This document shows positions 49,288 through 61,885 of a stretch of 64,000 nucleotides of DNA, one piece after another (within the stretch, counting starts at the first letter, position 1; each line of letters opens with the position of its first letter). The stretch covers positions 149,442-213,441 of the forward strand of contig CAJNYU010003505.1 of NCBI GenBank assembly GCA_905331475.1. Reading direction: 5' to 3'. Source of the stretch: Rotaria socialis (lineage: Eukaryota; Rotifera; Eurotatoria; Philodinida; Philodinidae). The notes under the pieces are model-generated. The model was not told the origin of the DNA. It saw nothing but the letters and a program-made list of their open reading frames with translations, and did not search any database. The translations under genes and the position numbers were made by a program.

Positions 49288-51440
49288 TTAGGTTGTTGTA
49301 AATCGTGTTAAAGATGTGGGTACTGTATCATTAAAAAGTGTTGCATAGGTGGTCTTCAATGAATTAATGTAATTTTGCATCGATCGATTGGCATTATTTG
49401 ATTGTTCTAGTTTTTCACGTAATTCATTCATTTGAGATGTAAAATGTCGTTCGAGTTCATCTCGTTCTCGTTTTAATTGTGCGTGTTCAAGGTGAAGTCT
49501 CGAAGTTTGCTGTTCAAGATCAAATGTATCTTTTTGCAGAAAATTATTCTATTCAAAATTAAAATAAATTAATATTATACGAATACCGATGTTTAATGCG
49601 TACCTTTGAACCATACGTATCGTCTCGAACTTTAAAGTCTGGTCTTCTTAAATCATTCGGCTTATTCAATGGTGTTGTTTCGTATGATTTAGCATTTAGA
49701 CGAATCTAAATAATATCGGATTCATTCGTCTTTGAAATTTCGAATTATATTTTTAAACTAATTAAATTGCCTATTTTGAATGAATGTTACTAAAATAATC
49801 AGTTGACTGAATTGACTGTTTCACTAGAGACGATTAGTACCTCATTATTTTGATCTAGGCCCCAATGATTGCAGCCATTTTATTGTTTGCGTTTATTTCA
49901 AGGAAAATTTTGTAGAATTCCTTTGTCTCACATATTAAATGCTTCTTCACTACAACTATAATTCAGGTCTACTTCACTGTACTTGGGGGATTATGGAAGG
50001 CTGACTTTCTTTCTCTTGGAGGAACCACATATTTTTTGGTCTCAGAACCGGAATTAGTTTTGTATATCTCTCATTTCAACATGATTACTTGTATTCAACA
50101 CTCAGTCTGAAGACAATAGCTAGCTGATGTCAGCTATTGATAGATAATATTCTACTAGTTTTTCTTCATTTGAACAGTCTCAGTCGATAGAAATAGTTGT
50201 TATATTAAATGAACAAGAAATTCCATCAATATTTTACTTGTGCATTACGTAATTCTTCATCTTTTGCGTTAAGCATTTTTGATAGTTTTTGATTTTCTTC
50301 TTCTAAAGAAACTATTCTCCTAAAAAAAGTCGAAATACAATAAATACAGAGAAGAGACAAAGAAAAAATATTGATTACCGTTGTAGAGCTCGAATATCAT
50401 CATTGGGTGAAAAACGAGTTTGTCTAGTTTGATCCGTACCAGGAGATTGTGCTAAGAAATTAGATTGTAGAGGTAAACGTTTTCTAAGTTCATCAATATC
50501 TTGTTGAAGTTTTTCTTTTTCTACTTCCGCTTGTTTCAATAATTCAGGTAATGGATCGAGCTCTTCAATACGTTTCTGTAATCGGCTACGAACTTTTTCT
50601 AATTCAACTTCCGATAAATGATTTTTACTATTATGAGCTGATGCTTGAAGTGTTCGAGTATGTAATTGTGCTCTACATTCATTTAACAATTGTTCAGTTT
50701 GTTCAAGTTTTTCTTTCAAACGTATATTTTCTAATTTTAGATCACCTGTTCCTGAATCGCTATTATCATCTAATTTTGTTTTCAATTCATTGATAAGATC
50801 ATCGCGATCATTTAGCTCTGCTTGTAATCTTTCGATTGTTATTGCCTTTGATTTAGTTGTGACGCGAGATGGAGAAGGACAAGAATATATTGATTTATGT
50901 TTGACAGATCGATTCGCATTGTCAGAAGAGCAACGACCCCGTTGTAGATCACGCTCTAATGCCTATTTAGAAATAAGATAAATACGTTAGAAGAAGAAAA
51001 CTACGACGTATTCGTAGTTTATTACCAGGAGGATTCCGAAATAAAATATCGATAAAAATGATATTATCTAGGTTGTTTGAGAAAATTTTCAAAAATGTTG
51101 TCGCATATTCCAGTTTGCTCAACATCTCATCAAATGTTTAAATAGATATTTTTGTCTTAGAATCATTTTGAAAGTTTCAAATAGAATTTTTATTCTCGTG
51201 ACCTCCTCCTTGAATCATAAACTTCATTACGTCGTTTAGGAAAAGTCAATCGATATTTTTGTAAAAGTTAGTATTACTTAGAAAAACAAATGTTTAGCAT
51301 CAATAGACACTTATAGAATTTAATATTTTCTTTGAAGCAATATGGTCTCGATTTGAGCCTTTCAAAACTACAATGCTTGAAGTAAACAATGATGTCCTTA
51401 ATTACATAACATCCTTAGTGCTACGTTCTTCTTGATAACT

Positions 51441-51475
<35 letters not shown>

Positions 51476-54342
51476 GGACAGTAGTGTCTAATGATGGTTT
51501 TATTTCTTATGTCTTGACGAAATTAACGTACGAAACTTCACCCCGAAAAACATTTTCATTATTTCTATAAATCGAAAAGCAACCGATGCACGATTAACTG
51601 ATATATAAAGCTTTATTTGCAAAGAATCTCTGATGTAATATTAGTTGAGTACATTTTTCGATTGTTTTGTATCTTAGTCAAAGTCATATTGCATAATTTT
51701 TTGTTCAATGAAAGAACCGATTCATCTAACAATCATAATATTGAACAGAAATCTATCTTACTCGTAAAGCACAGTGTAATCGATGAATTTCTCCTTCTTT
51801 TGTATATAATTCTCGTTGAAGGTGAGCACGATTTTGTTCTAATGATGTTTTCATTGTATCAAAACCAATTGAATGTGATCTTATGCGTTCAAGCTCTGCT
51901 AGTAAAGCAATATTGTCGTTTTCTCTATCAAGTAATAAACGTCTTATTTGTTCATTTTCATGTTCAAGTTCATGTATATGCGTTTTTAATGTATCAAATT
52001 GATCAAAAATGATTCCATGTTCAGCTTCTAAATGAAATTGATGTCGAAGATATTGTTGTACTTTACTATTTGAATGTTGAAACAGTTCAATCAAATGCAA
52101 TAATTCGTTGCGATATTGATGCAATTGTTCAACTTCATATGAAACAGGTTGATCGTCCTAAAGGCACGGAGATGCTTGCATTTATGTACAAAAGAAATTT
52201 CTCTTCATTCAACTAACTTAAAAGAAGAAGCCATGTATATGTATATATATATTTATATTTATATAAATCAACGGTTTGAAAGTAGGAAAAAAATGACTTT
52301 TTTTTATACTCTTTACTTCGCTTATTTCATTACTAGGTCAAGTGTATGATTTAAGACATTTAGTTTAATTCGAAGAAAAGTCGATGAAGTTTTTCTTACA
52401 CAAGTGATTAATTTCTCAACGGAAAAATTTCGTCAATATGAAATTTGTAGAAGCTTTTCAAATGCGTCAACTATTTTCAAGGATCTAACTAACACATATT
52501 AAATAGAAGAAACTCAAGGTTCTCTTTAGTTCTATAATTTTATTTTCATTTTTTTTAAACATTACGTAAAATAATTCGATTCTTTTTCTTTTATTAATTT
52601 AATTCAAATTTCGAATAGAGCTCTGAGAAACTTAGTTAATTATCTTCGTTTCTGATAATCTACATTAGAAATGAAGATTATTTCCTGTCCATGATGCTAT
52701 TCAAGATTTTTATAATCCATAACTTTTATTACAGTAATGTAGTGGACACTCGAAGGATAAAGAGCAAGGACAATAAGGAAATCAAAAGCTTCCTCCCTTT
52801 GTGAAAATTAAGCCAAAGTGATTTTTGACTTTTCGGGAGTGCTAATAGCTAGTCATATCGGTTTACTAAAACTTAATTATAAGAATAAAGAGATGAAAAC
52901 AGAACCCATATAAATTAAAAACATGGCAATGAATTAATCAAGTTCGAATCTGTTTACTCTATATAGAAAAAAGAACAAAGAACAGTAGAATTTTATGTTT
53001 TTTTGGCAACGAATAGTATTATTTTTTAATTAATTCCAATGTTAAAAAAATAGAAGGATTTTCAAAACTTAATTAATAGAAAATTAGTAGCTCGAGATAT
53101 TCTATAGTTTGATATTGCTTCTATCAATGATTAGAAAACTCTTACAGTGGTTTATCAAACATGAGTTCTTAGAAAAATATGACTTACTAATCTAAGTTTT
53201 TTTAGTAAAGTTGTCACAGAAGATAATTTTTTTGTAATTTGTGAAATATCGGCTTCTGAATTCGATAATGTTGCTAATAATTGTTCTCGTTCCGGATTAA
53301 GATGTAATGGACCTCGTATAGGAGTTGAACTTCGTGCTCTTTGTCTAAAGGAAATCAACGTATTTAAAATGAAAACAAAAACTAGAAACAAGTATACCAG
53401 ACCTTCGATTAATTGGATCATCTTGAAATGAAACTTTCGGTGTAACACTTCGTCTTCGTGGTTGTGGGTCAACGCTCGATGAACGATTCTTATTATGTGT
53501 TGGTGATAGCGATCGAGACCGAGTTGGTTTTGATCGTGGATTGACAATATGTTGAGAGTGATTTTGTTGAAATCTTTCTAATTCATGTAAAGATGAATCT
53601 ATGTCCGAACGAAGTTGATCAGTTTGTTCTGAATTAGTACGTTTATGTACCTATTTTGATAATGACAAATAAAAATTAACGGAATTTTCTTTCTAGCTCA
53701 CAAGCTCTTTGAGTATTCCAATGCCGTCAATTACACTTTGAATACGCTTTTCATAAACTTGAATGTCTGCCATCAATTTTTCTTTATCTTCTATTGAAAG
53801 AGTATTCGATTGAGAATCTGCGGTTGTATTGTGTTTATCACGTTCAGTATTCCAACTGTCTTCATCGTCTACAATGAACTCAGCAACTGGATTTATTTCT
53901 AAACGTGATTTTGGATTCTAAGATAAAAAAAAATTATAACGCAGTTAACAATAAAAATAAATGAATCACAAACTTGAAAAGAAACTTTTTGTCCTTTTGT
54001 TGAACGACCTGGTGCTGGAACCCTAGAAAGAATAGTATGAAGCAAGTTTGTTTTTCTTTTGAAAAACTTTATCAGTTTATTGTACCATGGTCCTCGATTT
54101 GGTGATGAACTTTGAGAACGATTTGGTACAGCTACTTTAGGAATAACAACTTGTTTAGGAATATGCGATAATGGTGATGATATGGGTTTTGTTTTATTTG
54201 TTTTAGCACTGTTAATAGCACGTGTACGTATTCGAAGTGCTTGTCGACCATGAGAATTCGATGTTTTAACATCTTTCAGCACTTTTGACCCTTCATATGG
54301 TTCGTTTCCAACGTAAACATCGACAGGAATAATGGCTTGCAT
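49288..54342 (-). CDS. ODF2: Outer dense fibre protein 2 / cenexin homologue
   Basis: Ten exons on the minus strand: 54342-54086, 54022-53974, 53917-53702, 53650-53403, 53344-53188, 52157-51762, 50962-50379, 50319-50238, 49705-49604, 49548-49288; 783 aa (vertebrate ODF2 about 830). The N-terminal 180 residues are basic and Pro/Ser-rich; WVPAPGRSTKGQ crosses the exon 1/2 junction, and an acidic DDEDSWNTERDKH segment is followed by a helix (YEKRIQSVIDGIGILKEL). The rest is coiled coil. The C-terminus is diagnostic: LREKLEQSNNANRSMQNYIN followed by SLKTTYATLF closely matches the ODF2 end. ODF2 scaffolds centriole distal and subdistal appendages and sperm-tail fibres. The ATG directly follows TTTCTAG, so the 5' leader is spliced on. 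Introns 5, 6 and 8 are long and carry repeats. Confidence 0.88.
49900..50095 (+). repeat. Dispersed repeat inside an ODF2 intron
   Basis: Similar to the CFAP210 intron repeat at 9735-9905 (same order of islands, same orientation). It lies in the intron between exons 8 and 9. Confidence 0.6.
51443..51472. repeat. (CT)n microsatellite in an ODF2 intron
   Basis: About 14 CT units in the 799-bp intron between exons 6 and 7. Confidence 0.9.
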
Positions 54343-54828
54343 CTAGAAACATACACAAATTGAGATAGACAACACCTCGATAATCGATTAGATTATTTTC
54401 TTTTATGTTTAATTAGAAACCATATTGATTTCGTTCTCATTCATAAACTAAGCTATGTCCTCTCTTCATGAAATACAACAGCGACATGACGAGATTGACA
54501 TAGAGTGACATCTGATTAGATTTTATTAGAATTCAACAAAAGATTAATATTAGAGCAAACTATTCTAAAAATCTTGGAACATCAACAACGAAAAATGATT
54601 GCTATAACTCAGAGGCGACGGAAGTCATTCAATCCTTGAAACCAACAGTAGATAGGCGTATAAAAAACATTCAGAAATCCTTGAGGAAGCTAAGATGGTT
54701 GAGAGCAAAACGTGTTATATCCACGAAGGCGCTTAGGTACTGCTTTTTCGCTTACACACCCAGGTCGATTATCCTGAGTCGTAAACAGCCGTATACCTAT
54801 CACTCACGGTGAAAAACGGCGGTGTGCC
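54343..54828. other. ODF2 upstream region
   Basis: No gene seen. It contains the acceptor TTTCTAG just above the ODF2 ATG and then repeat-like sequence (CGTAAACAGCCGTATACC, ACGGCGGTG) leading into the inverted-repeat element. Confidence 0.4.
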
Positions 54829-55089
54829 GATATTGATGGCACGCTTCGATGATTCTCCTTCCTTCTCTTTCTGTTCTCTTTCCCTTGTTCTAATGTATCT
54901 CTCTCCTATATATACGTGCGTTATGCATGAATTTGTTACACTCTGGAGATGTCAGATGACACAATACACCATCATGCCGATGGACATAGGCGACACTCTA
55001 GTTTTGTCGTTGCACTTTGAATAACTTGAAGTAGCCTAACAAACATCTTTGTCGAGTGGCGCAAGCTACTCTAATCCAGTTGTTTGTTA

Positions 55090-55332
55090 CAGGCGGCCGT
55101 ATTTTATAGTCATTTACTGTTATCGTAAACGGGATGTTACGATGAAATACGGTAGTCGTAAATGAGAATCGTGAAAAATCTCCGTAAACGGCCGTCGTAG
55201 CTAAACGCTAACTGTAAACGACTGTCGGGTATCACAGTAAACGGTCGGAACCGATGATCGTAAATGATTCAGGAAACGTTTGCCGTTTTTCTATCGTATA
55301 CTTTCGTAAACGGTCGTTTACGATGACTAGCT
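55090..55332. repeat. Cluster of CGTAAACGG-type motifs
   Basis: At least six variants of a CGTAAACGG core within 240 bp, including the near-palindrome TCGTAAACGGTCGTTTACGA at 55305-55324. A related cluster occurs at 59145-59285. Confidence 0.7.
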
Positions 55333-55430
55333 GTTCGCTTAAAGTATAGTTGCATTTTTTAGATTATAGTTTACTCAAGCTATCTCAGTGAGAAGTATTA
55401 AGTGACCATCGTTTAGGTGAAGTTATCATC

Positions 55431-56220
55431 GTATTCGAGTAAAACCTGTCGATACTCATTTGAGCTGATTTTTCAAAGTTCATAGTCATATTACTACTAG
55501 AACTTCGTATACCCTATCGAGTAGTATATTTCGATTAACGAGATCTCGAACCATACTCCGGAAATTTTGAAAAATCCAAAAAATCCTGGTATCCTTTTTT
55601 TGTAAAATATGGTCATATTCACTTCGACCAATGTTCGACTCTCGTACCTATATGTTCCAAATGGAACTCGACGAATTCTATCCAGTGAAATTCGCATATT
55701 TTCCGCAGCTTGAAATCAAATTTCAGCAATGATAGAATAATGCTAAAGAAACCTAAAAAAATCCTACTATGAGCTATGAAAAATCTGTGGACATCATTAA
55801 ATAGATCTCCGTGATCTGTGTTTATATCATGAGCGGAACGCTTATAGCAAGGCCTTTAACGAATATGCCAACTTTTAATCGAATATGGTGTTAAAATTTC
55901 ATAGAAAAATACAGTATTGTGAGATTTTGGGACCATTATCATGGAGACGAAAAATCTGATTTTACAATTCGATGAAATTTGTTGAGATCTGTTTGATACA
56001 CGAGTGTGAGAGTTGAAATATTTCTTTGAATGAATATTAACAGATTCAACAAAAGGAATTCCAGGATTTCTTTGGATTTTTCGAAATTGTAGGAGAACGC
56101 TTCGAGATCTAGTTAATTCAAATTACCATTTGATAGAACATATGAAATTTCACTAGGAACATGCGCATGCGCGTTGGAACATCAGCTCACAAGAGTATCG
56201 ATAAGTTTTACTCAAACACG
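55431..56220. mobile_element. Nested inverted-repeat element
   Basis: GTATTCGAGTAAAACCTGTC (55431) and, on the opposite strand from 56220, CGTGTTTGAGTAAAACTTAT are arms of one inverted repeat that continues CGATACTC..GAGCTG. The 0.79-kb body has a 66-codon frame (55497-55697, minus) of unknown meaning. Confidence 0.6.
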
Positions 56221-56337
56221 GTACTAATTTCACTTACGTGTGAAATCACGATTTCACTCCATCAAAAGTAGCACAATCTTACTACCACGGAAAAAACTAA
56301 TGCAAATCGTATTTTTGATCTAAAGCACAGAGTTAAT

Positions 56338-56602
56338 GATCAGAAGAAGTTCTCTTGGATATATATGAATATTACAAGAATAGACATTTATAATACAAAC
56401 AAAAATCCTAAATCACAGTGTGAACTAGGAAATGCTGTCGATGAAGTTTTAAACGGTTTAGCATTAAGTGTTATTCAAACATTTATTAAAAAGACTCAAA
56501 AAGTATATAAAGAGTCTGTATCTTCATATTAGATTTCTTTTGTATTATAAATGTCTATTCTTGTAATATTCATATATATCCAAGAAAACTTCTTCTGACC
56601 AT
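56338..56602. mobile_element. MITE with 60-bp near-perfect inverted arms
   Basis: GATCAGAAGAAGTTCTCTTG ... ACATTTATAATACAAA (56338-56399) pairs with TTTTGTATTATAAATGTC ... CAAGAAAACTTCTTCTGACC (56540-56601). The arms are almost identical, with a loop of about 140 bp. Confidence 0.85.
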
Positions 56603-56922
56603 TGACTCTTTGTTGTAGACTAAAAATGCGAGTTGCATTCATTTTTTACGTGATAGGTGTAACGATAAATAGGACTCTTGCTAGTTGATGTATTAAGAGA
56701 AACTGGATAAAGACGGAGTAGCTTACCGCCACTCTAGGCAATGACGTTTATTGTCCTCTTCACGTATCCCAAATGTAACAACTTCATACATAATACACGT
56801 ATATATACGAGAGAGATAGGAGAGAGACAGGAGAGAGAGAGATATTCGAACAATGGAAAGAGAACAGAAAGAAGAGGAAGGAGAATCATCGAAGCATGCC
56901 ATCAATATCAACACAGTAGGTA

Positions 56923-59144
56923 TATTCTTTCAAGAAGTATCGTTTTTCAAAAAATAATCGAGTGGATATGAATTTTGAACACACGAACAAGAGAAATCCA
57001 GTTTCAAATTAGAAATCAATACAATCATTTCCAAGAAGAGAAAATTTAATAGATTTTAATGAAAGAAAAATCCTATTAGAAGGATTCAAACCTTAAAAAA
57101 TCGAAGAATCTGGCTCAATCTGTCATCAGAAGTTTGACTAGTTTTTATCATCTATTTTATTATCCATCACATGGAAATGCTATAATTTTCATCGCTTTGT
57201 AAGCCTGCAAAATCATTTAGCTAAGATTTTTTATGAGTTTTAAACATGGGGAATATACAGATGGAACATCAAAATAAACCGTAACACATCCACAGTTATC
57301 TATTGCGGAGAAAAATCTGAAATCCAGCGGTGAATTTCTGAACTACCCAGGAACATTCTCATAAATCAATCCATAAATCACACACTATAGAGTATTTCAG
57401 GTATATCCCCTGCTTGGAGTTCAAATAGTTAGTGTGAAAAACTTATGGAAACACCAAGAAATATTGCTTGAACTGGCAAATCATTTTCAATGTTACAGTG
57501 GAACAGTACCGTAAAGTCTGACTGGTATACTGATCAATGTTAAAGCTAACTCTCTATCAACACAATTATACTAAAAATTATTCAGAAACTAAAACTCTAT
57601 ACTCCAAAATAATCTGACAGCTCCTGCATTATTTCTATGATTTCTGCTTGTGATTTCTGACACATTTACAGGATTCTCAAATCTTTCATCATTTATTAAA
57701 AAGAAGTGTCATAAAACATCTGTTTTCATCCTTAACAGAGCATCTGCGACAAAGCCTATCATTTACGGGTCCTTTCACTGAAAAAATCGAAAAGCAGGAC
57801 TTCTGGATCTTAACTGTTATGGGTAAGGACAGAAGACATGACGTGGGCCAACTTTTATCTAAAAATTACAAAGTTCACGAGATCATTTATCAACCTCGCC
57901 AACTCTTCACATTCACCTATACAAAGTTATTTCTGCTCTATTACAGTGCCACTCCGGATCTAAAGTTCGCCGAAGTCGGTTTCTGTCAACAACCAGACCG
58001 AAAAAAAATTATTTTTTACGATTTCAGTTCCAAATCAGAAACTGGAGTTGCTTGAATGCGCAACATTCAAGAAATTCTATCGATGTTCACTCAAGACAGC
58101 AGAATACATAGGTTCCGTATGATCTCTAGAAGCCTTGTGTCACAAAGATCCGGAAATTCCACTTGACCTCTCGCAATAAATCGAACAAAAACATCGTTTT
58201 CCCTTACAATCGAGTTAAACGTTGAAGCAGATCTATACTGAACATATTCCTACATCGAATTCCTGTTGAACACTGCTGAATAAATTCACTTAATTAAGAA
58301 AAAACAATCTTTAAAGATATTTCTACGATTGGAAAGATGCAATTGCATAACAAACATTAAGGAGACTTTAGTGATTTTTCTAATGTTTTCCGCCGATTTC
58401 CATGGCTGCCATTACTTATATTACGCTATATAAAAATTTTTGTATTTTTCTATCATGATCTTCACTGAAAGTCAAAAGCAATGATTTTTGACGACTTCCA
58501 CTTAACCAATTTTCCTGTATCTCTTGCAGAAATACTCATCATTTAAAGATTTATTATTCTCGATACTATATGATTAATCGTAAATAACATCATAAGCACT
58601 TATTGTTGTTGATGCCAAATATCATTGCCGCAAATCATTACCGTTTTTCGATGAATTATATATGGAACGCATTGGTTTTAGCAGGATTTCTTTGATGCTC
58701 TTTGTTTCTTTTCAGATTTCTCATGATCCCTGCGGCAGGATGGAGCACAAATCACCAAATACGGATCTCTTGATACTCTCGATCTAATGCTGCTATCCAC
58801 AATTCTCTACGATGCTTTCTTCGAAAGGTGATTTTAGCAGGATTTGTTCGGTGCTTTTTTGTATCTTCTTTTAGATTTCTCATGATTTTTGCTGTTTGAT
58901 GCAGGAAAATCATAGAGAGTTAGCTTTAGATGTTCTCGGTAGATTTAGGGTATAGGCAGTGCTCCGAAAAGATCTGTTGGAAGTATGATTTCTGTGATTT
59001 TTGGTGTGATATGGAGTAGGTTTTTTGGCTGCTTGCATTTTTTTAGTGTGATTTCTATGGAAATGTAGTAGAATTGATGTCTGTAGTGTGCTCACTATCG
59101 ATCGGAAGGGTTTATGAATGTATTTTTCTTTTTGTTCAGAATTA
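56923..59144. other. Gene-free stretch, probably decayed element
   Basis: No gene supported. 58676-58740 and 58832-58904 are diverged direct copies (TTTTAGCAGGATTT ... AGATTTCTCATGAT). Composition shifts to a T/C-rich, more GC-containing style at about 57280, suggesting foreign or transposon-derived DNA. A 78-codon frame at 57819-58055 has no recognised domain. Confidence 0.45.
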
Positions 59145-59285
59145 CGGCCGTAAACGGTCCGTTACGATGTTGTTACGGTCGCATACGTTGCAGTGTTTGG
59201 TTGTTTCCTGTTTATGATACGGCCGTAATACGGCGCATACCAAAACGTTAAAATACGGCCCGTATACGGCCGTATCTAATCGTCA
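59145..59285. repeat. Second cluster of ACGGCCGTA-type motifs
   Basis: ACGGCCGTAAACGG at about 59145, then GATACGGCCGTAATACGG and CGTATACGGCCGTATC up to 59280. It shares motif with the 55.1-55.3 kb cluster. Confidence 0.65.
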
Positions 59286-59778
59286 TAATGCTCGACCTGC
59301 GTATTTCCTCATTTTTCATGGATATTTCCTTTCTTTCCGTTGCTGCCCGTATCGCATCAACAATTATTCCAGCAGAAGTTCCGTGTAGGTGTTCGACTGG
59401 TGCATCGTTGTCCCTTTTTTTCAGCTCATAATCTATACACTATAACTAAGGAAGATTCATTAGAACGATATCTTAAACACTACATTCACAGAAGACTAAA
59501 AAGTATGCACACAACGGACCTTGGTCGTTCACTCTTCTATAATGATATTTTTAATTGGGATGGATTTCATAAAAGAAAGAAGAATCAACTTGACAAGTTT
59601 TTTCATACTAATCGAGTAAAACGAGTAATATAAAATCATGAATTACTTCTCTTAAAAAGGATATCATTTATTGAAATAAACTATTGGTATAACAAGAATA
59701 GACCATGCAATATCTCTACACCTCCCTCCATTCATTTTCTTTTCTTTTTTTTTTGGCCTTGAAATGTATACATACATA
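59286..59778. other. Short open stretch of unknown status
   Basis: A 97-codon plus-strand frame (59340-59633) is the longest here; it is basic and His/Arg-rich with no recognised domain and lies between two repeat elements, so I do not call it a gene. Confidence 0.35.
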
Positions 59779-61885
59779 CCAGGGCTCCGCGTGGGACGTC
59801 ACATGGGACGGGGTGGGACGAACATTTTTAGAAAATTTTAAGCAGACAAGAAAGAATCAAAATCTCTTTTGATATGATTCTATGATATGCATACTATCTC
59901 TATCCATTAAAATTAAGATCGTTGTCTTAGATGACTTTTAAAAGCTTATATTATGTTTTTTAAAAACAAGGCAACGCGACGTTAGCGTCGCCAACCCTCT
60001 ACTGAAAGGATTTAGTCATGTAGAATGTAGCTATCCAAAACTATTTAACTGAGAGACTTCACATTTTATAACTTCGAAATGATTTTCATGGACAACACGA
60101 TTGATAATCGAGCATAAATAGAAAACTTGCTTGGAAGTATCACCAAGAAAACAACATTTGAGTAGTACTTACTAATACTGTGTGGGAATTCTGAAGTTAA
60201 GTGCATCCGATCTGCTACAGCTCAAGTTATGCTCCGAAAACTTTCAATCAGCTTGATAACGAAGTGAAGAAAAAGGCCCACTCAGGAGAGCTATGATCGA
60301 TTACCCCATTTTAGTGAAGTTACAATTCAAATTGGCCTATGAACTAGATATTTAACATGAATGTGCACGAGTAGATCAGAGCTTAAATCAAACTGACTTT
60401 TTTTTAACTCGCTTTCGGTTAGATTTGCCCTCATTTTTGCTCAACCTCATGTCGGTTCATTTTGTTTCGGTGCGTTTCCCGTCTAGAATGCATATATTCA
60501 TTCCCGGGTGCACGTGCACAGATAGATAAATCTAAGATTTACATCTTTTGAATCGAATCCACTCGCAATCCGGAAAAACTAAACTTATTAAGATAATCAC
60601 GACAAATATAAATATCAAATATTTCACATGAGTTGAACAATTATTTCACGACCTGTCTTCGGAAGAACTTCAAGGTATCTCTTATTTTCGAAAATTGTTT
60701 CAACTTTTCTGATCGAGACAACGTGTAACTACTCTGCAAGTCTCCCAGGCCTGTAGTCTTATAATCACAACAGATTTTCAACTGAGCGGCCAGTTTTGTC
60801 TCATATATGCGGTGAACGTGATCCTTTTAAACATGATTGATTGAAAACTTTGCCTCATTCTATAATTATTAGATAAAAACAAAGAGAACTTTCAAAAAAC
60901 CCGAAAACAACAGTTGTGGGACTAATGTAATCCAGTTTCATCTACATATGCGATAAATTCCTCGCCATTTAGAGAAGAATGAGACAAGATTCTCGAGTAC
61001 TTATCCAGTTCGAGTCCGTTCGTAGATGTGCTAATCTATAATTCGAGGAATTAAGTTTGAATAAATTCTTCGTGCTACAATAAAAGTTGACATATCAAGA
61101 ATAAACTGAAGACTTTGAAAAAAGCCTGCAACGTCTTACTGCAGATGAGCGGCTAGCCGTTGCCAAATTGAGAATCAATTTCACCGCAAGATGCCTATAG
61201 CCCATTCGTAATAAGATCTCACATAACCGTACGATACATCTAACAATAAACATCATCGAATGGTACCCTCAAAAAATTTCCCCTACAAAGAATTCCTATC
61301 ACGAAAATGCGACGATCTAAACTGCTCCTAATCAATGGCACGCTTGCTTGAAATACAAAATGTCAAAAACCGACAACGCCATTGTGTTCCCCGACCACGA
61401 TTACTGTCGGTCAACCCTTATAAAAAAAACTATATTTTTCCTAAAAAGTCTTTCTCTCTCCTAAAAAAAGCGAAATACATAATTTCAAAAATCTAACATC
61501 AGATTCGGATTCCCAGACCCCGAAATGCTTCAATCAAACCTATCCCTACAGATATTGTTTCAGGTTAGTTAAGCCTATGTAACTGCTTTCCTATTGGACG
61601 AACGAACGTATTTAACTCGTTTTTCGTAATACCCTCCTTTCAGTAGAGGGAATCTTTTTGGTAAATTGAACAACATATACTGAAAATGTTTTTAAAATAT
61701 GAGAATAAAAATTGAAAGCGGTCACTTACGTCAATAAATATAATTTTAATGGATAAAGATAGTAAGCATATATTAGAATCACATCGAAAGAGACTTCGAT
61801 TTTTTCTTGTCTGCTTCAAATTTTCTAAAAATGTTCGTCCAATCCCGCCCCATGGGAAGTCTAGCGTGAAGCTCTAGTACATACT
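59779..61885. mobile_element. 2.1-kb element with about 230-bp terminal inverted repeats
   Basis: The left arm (59779-60020) and right arm (61640-61885) are inverted copies: GGACGAACATTTTTAGAAAA / TTTTCTAAAAATGTTCGTCC, GCAGACAAGAAA / TTTCTTGTCTGC-type core, ATCCATTAAAATTA / TAATTTTAATGGAT and CCTCTACTGAAAGGA / TCCTTTCAGTAGAGG. The ends are GGGCTCCGCGTGGGACGTC and its diverged mate. The interior has no transposase frame; non-autonomous. Confidence 0.82.

Larger units (their letters stand above)
54829..56915. mobile_element. 2.1-kb inverted-repeat element (non-autonomous), with nested elements
   Basis: Left arm 54829-54990 and right arm 56730-56911 are inverted copies: ATATTGATGGCACGCTTCGA / TCGAAGCATGCCATCAATAT at the ends, followed inward by GATTCTCCTTCCTTCT / AGAAGAGGAAGGAGAATC, CTTTCTGTTCTCTTTC / GAAAGAGAACAGAAAG and TATATATACGTG / CACGTATATATA. 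No transposase is encoded. Another inverted pair (55431/56220) and a hairpin (56338/56600) lie inside. Confidence 0.75.

Noticed and set aside
50551-52012. Hydrophobic plus-strand frames (50551-50793, 51617-52012)
   Set aside because: Antisense shadows of ODF2 coiled-coil exons; Gln/Glu codons read backwards give Leu/Phe-rich peptides that mimic membrane proteins.
59340-59633. 97-codon basic plus-strand frame
   Set aside because: No recognised domain and sandwiched between transposon-derived repeats; could be chance.
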